Shown here in pieces: positions 5,535 through 6,653 of a DNA stretch of 6,653 nt. The stretch comes from JALWSI01 sp964569095 [NCBI: uncultured Aquificales bacterium] (GTDB lineage: Bacteria > Thermosulfidibacterota > Thermosulfidibacteria > Thermosulfidibacterales): contig CAZMTB010000183.1 of assembly GCA_964569095.1 (NCBI GenBank), positions 1 to 6,653 of the forward strand. Reading direction: 5' to 3'. Made by a program: the position numbers and the translations under genes. How positions within the stretch are numbered: the first letter of the stretch is position 1; every line of letters begins with the position of its first letter. Under the pieces are notes generated by a model, which was not told the origin of the DNA, did not search any database, and worked only from the letters and a program-made list of their open reading frames with translations.

Positions 5535-6653
5535 CCCCTCTGCGAGAGGAGTTCCCGGTAGACCTTCAGGTTGCCATCCACCAGGGAGACCGGAGAGAAG
5601 AAGTGCTTTACCCGCCTCCTCCCGGCCTTGCCCATCACCTTTCGTCCCCGGGGATTGGTTAGTAGCGCCAGGGCGTGCCTTACCATTCTCTCCTCGTCTC
5701 CCACGGGGGTTAGGTATCCGGTCTCTCCCTGCTTCACGGAGGCGTCTATGCCCCCCATCCAGAAGGCCACCACGGGTACCTCCATCGCTAGGGCCTCCAG
5801 GGCGGCGGTGCCCAGCGACTCTCCGGCGGTGGGGGTGAAGAGGAAGAGGTCGCTCTCCTTCAGCAGGCTTGGGACGTCGTCGCGCAGACCGAGGAAGTGT
5901 ACCTCTCCCGCTATGCCCAGGGCCTGGGCTTGGGCCTCCAGCTCTTCCCTCAGGGGACCTTCCCCGGGAAGGGCGAGGTGGAGGTTTGGCAGAGTCTCCC
6001 TTAGCCTCTTCAGAACGCGAAGGGCATGGGTGTGCCCCTTCTCCTGGGCCAGCCGGGCCGTCTTCGTAAGTAGGAAGGCCTTTTGGGGCAGGCCGAGTTC
6101 CCTGCGGAGGTTGGCAGGGGTGACCCTTGCCGGGTTGAACCTCTCCTCTGCGTCAACCACGCTGTGGATGGCTACGCACCTCTCCACCTTTGAACCAAGC
6201 ACCCCTGTCTTCCTGAACAGCTCGGTCACCGCCCGGGAGACCACGATAACCCTGTCCGTAAGTGCCCGGTAGAGAATCCTGTTTGCAAAGTGGTTCTGTA
6301 CTGGAAAGGTGTTGTGCCTTGTGCGTACTACGGGGACGGGTCTGTCTCCAAGCAGCTTGGCTCCCAGGGTTGCCACCCACGTGTCCTGGCTGCCGTGGGT
6401 GTGCACCACCTCTATGCGGTGCTTCTCCATCACCCTGCGGAGTGCCAGTACCTCTCTCACGAAGGTGATGGGGTTGAACCTTTTGGGAAACCTCACCCCG
6501 TCGAAGGTCTCTATGCCTGCCTCCCGTGCCCTGGATACCAGGGTGGCGCCCTTGGGGGCCGCTATCACCACGTGGTGTCCCAGCCGCTTCAGCTCCTTGG
6601 AGACCACGAGGATGCGGTTGGGCTGTCCGCCCCATCCTCCCTTGTGCATGTTG
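5531..6653 (-). CDS. Glycosyltransferase, GT4-like GT-B fold, 5' end probably outside window
   Basis: Numbering is from the first visible methionine (6649). The protein has two Rossmann-like halves. The N-terminal half shows KGGWGGQPNRI (3-13), VVHTHGSQDTWVA (81-93) and TRHNTFPVQNHFANRILYRA (110-129). The C-terminal half is the nucleotide-sugar domain: RLAQEKG (199-205, phosphate-binding Arg and Lys), LPGEGPLREEL (227-237), and the EX7E motif E277 to E285 (ESLGTAALE), then VPVVAFWMGGID. This is the retaining GT4 pattern used in lipopolysaccharide, capsule or other glycan assembly; the sugar cannot be told. The codon before the methionine is Asn in an open frame, and relatives usually begin with several residues before NxHKGWGG, so the gene very likely starts upstream of the window. 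It converges on xth with four bases of overlap and no terminator between. Confidence 0.93.
   Translation of the reverse strand, partial: NMHKGGWGGQPNRILVVSKELKRLGHHVVIAAPKGATLVSRAREAGIETFDGVRFPKRFNPITFVREVLALRRVMEKHRIEVVHTHGSQDTWVATLGAKLLGDRPVPVVRTRHNTFPVQNHFANRILYRALTDRVIVVSRAVTELFRKTGVLGSKVERCVAIHSVVDAEERFNPARVTPANLRRELGLPQKAFLLTKTARLAQEKGHTHALRVLKRLRETLPNLHLALPGEGPLREELEAQAQALGIAGEVHFLGLRDDVPSLLKESDLFLFTPTAGESLGTAALEALAMEVPVVAFWMGGIDASVKQGETGYLTPVGDEERMVRHALALLTNPRGRKVMGKAGRRRVKHFFSPVSLVDGNLKVYRELLSQRG

Noticed and set aside
5537-5549. Hairpin as a bidirectional terminator between xth and the glycosyltransferase
   Set aside because: The stem is only five pairs with a three-base loop and no T-run on either strand.
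5571-6272. A 233-codon plus-strand open frame opposite the glycosyltransferase
   Set aside because: Arg/Ser-rich shadow of a gene with clear GT-B motifs.
5531-6649. Glycosyltransferase taken as complete from the ATG at 6649
   Set aside because: The frame is open to the window edge, and the methionine falls inside the usual N-terminal motif (NMHKGGWGG), so the real start is likely upstream.

Overview
The window is a gene-dense, moderately GC-rich piece of bacterial chromosome. Gene order (rplU-rpmA-obgE-proB), the frequent AGG/AGA arginine codons and the envelope-stress cluster suggest a Gram-negative, possibly Desulfobacterota-like or a thermophile. That placement is inference; no marker here settles it. 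I see no mobile element, CRISPR array, tRNA or rRNA.

Region 1 (minus strand, 1776 down to 1) is a tight four-gene cluster. In transcription order it encodes an exported Spy/CpxP-like periplasmic protein, an ECF sigma factor, a 101-residue single-span membrane protein, and a membrane-anchored Spy/CpxP-like sensor that runs off the left edge. The sigma / small membrane protein / anchored sensor trio has the same architecture as the CnrH / CnrY / CnrX metal-sensing system of Cupriavidus. This is the most interesting part of the window. The anti-sigma role of the small protein is inferred.

Region 2 (1777-1969) is the divergent intergenic region. It holds a good sigma70-type promoter facing right toward rplU. 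Facing left is the leader of the stress cluster, with a possible ECF-type -35 element and a small upstream ORF that has its own Shine-Dalgarno sequence.

Region 3 (plus strand, 1970-5534) holds rplU (L21), rpmA (L27), a strong intrinsic terminator, obgE (ribosome-assembly GTPase), proB (glutamate 5-kinase) and xth (exonuclease III family AP endonuclease). obgE and proB overlap by 11 bp, and proB and xth are separated by one base. The last three genes therefore look like one transcript, partly uncoupled from rplU-rpmA by the terminator.

Region 4 (minus strand, 6653 down to 5531) is a GT4-type glycosyltransferase converging on xth. Their stop codons overlap in a shared TTAA. Its true start is probably outside the window.
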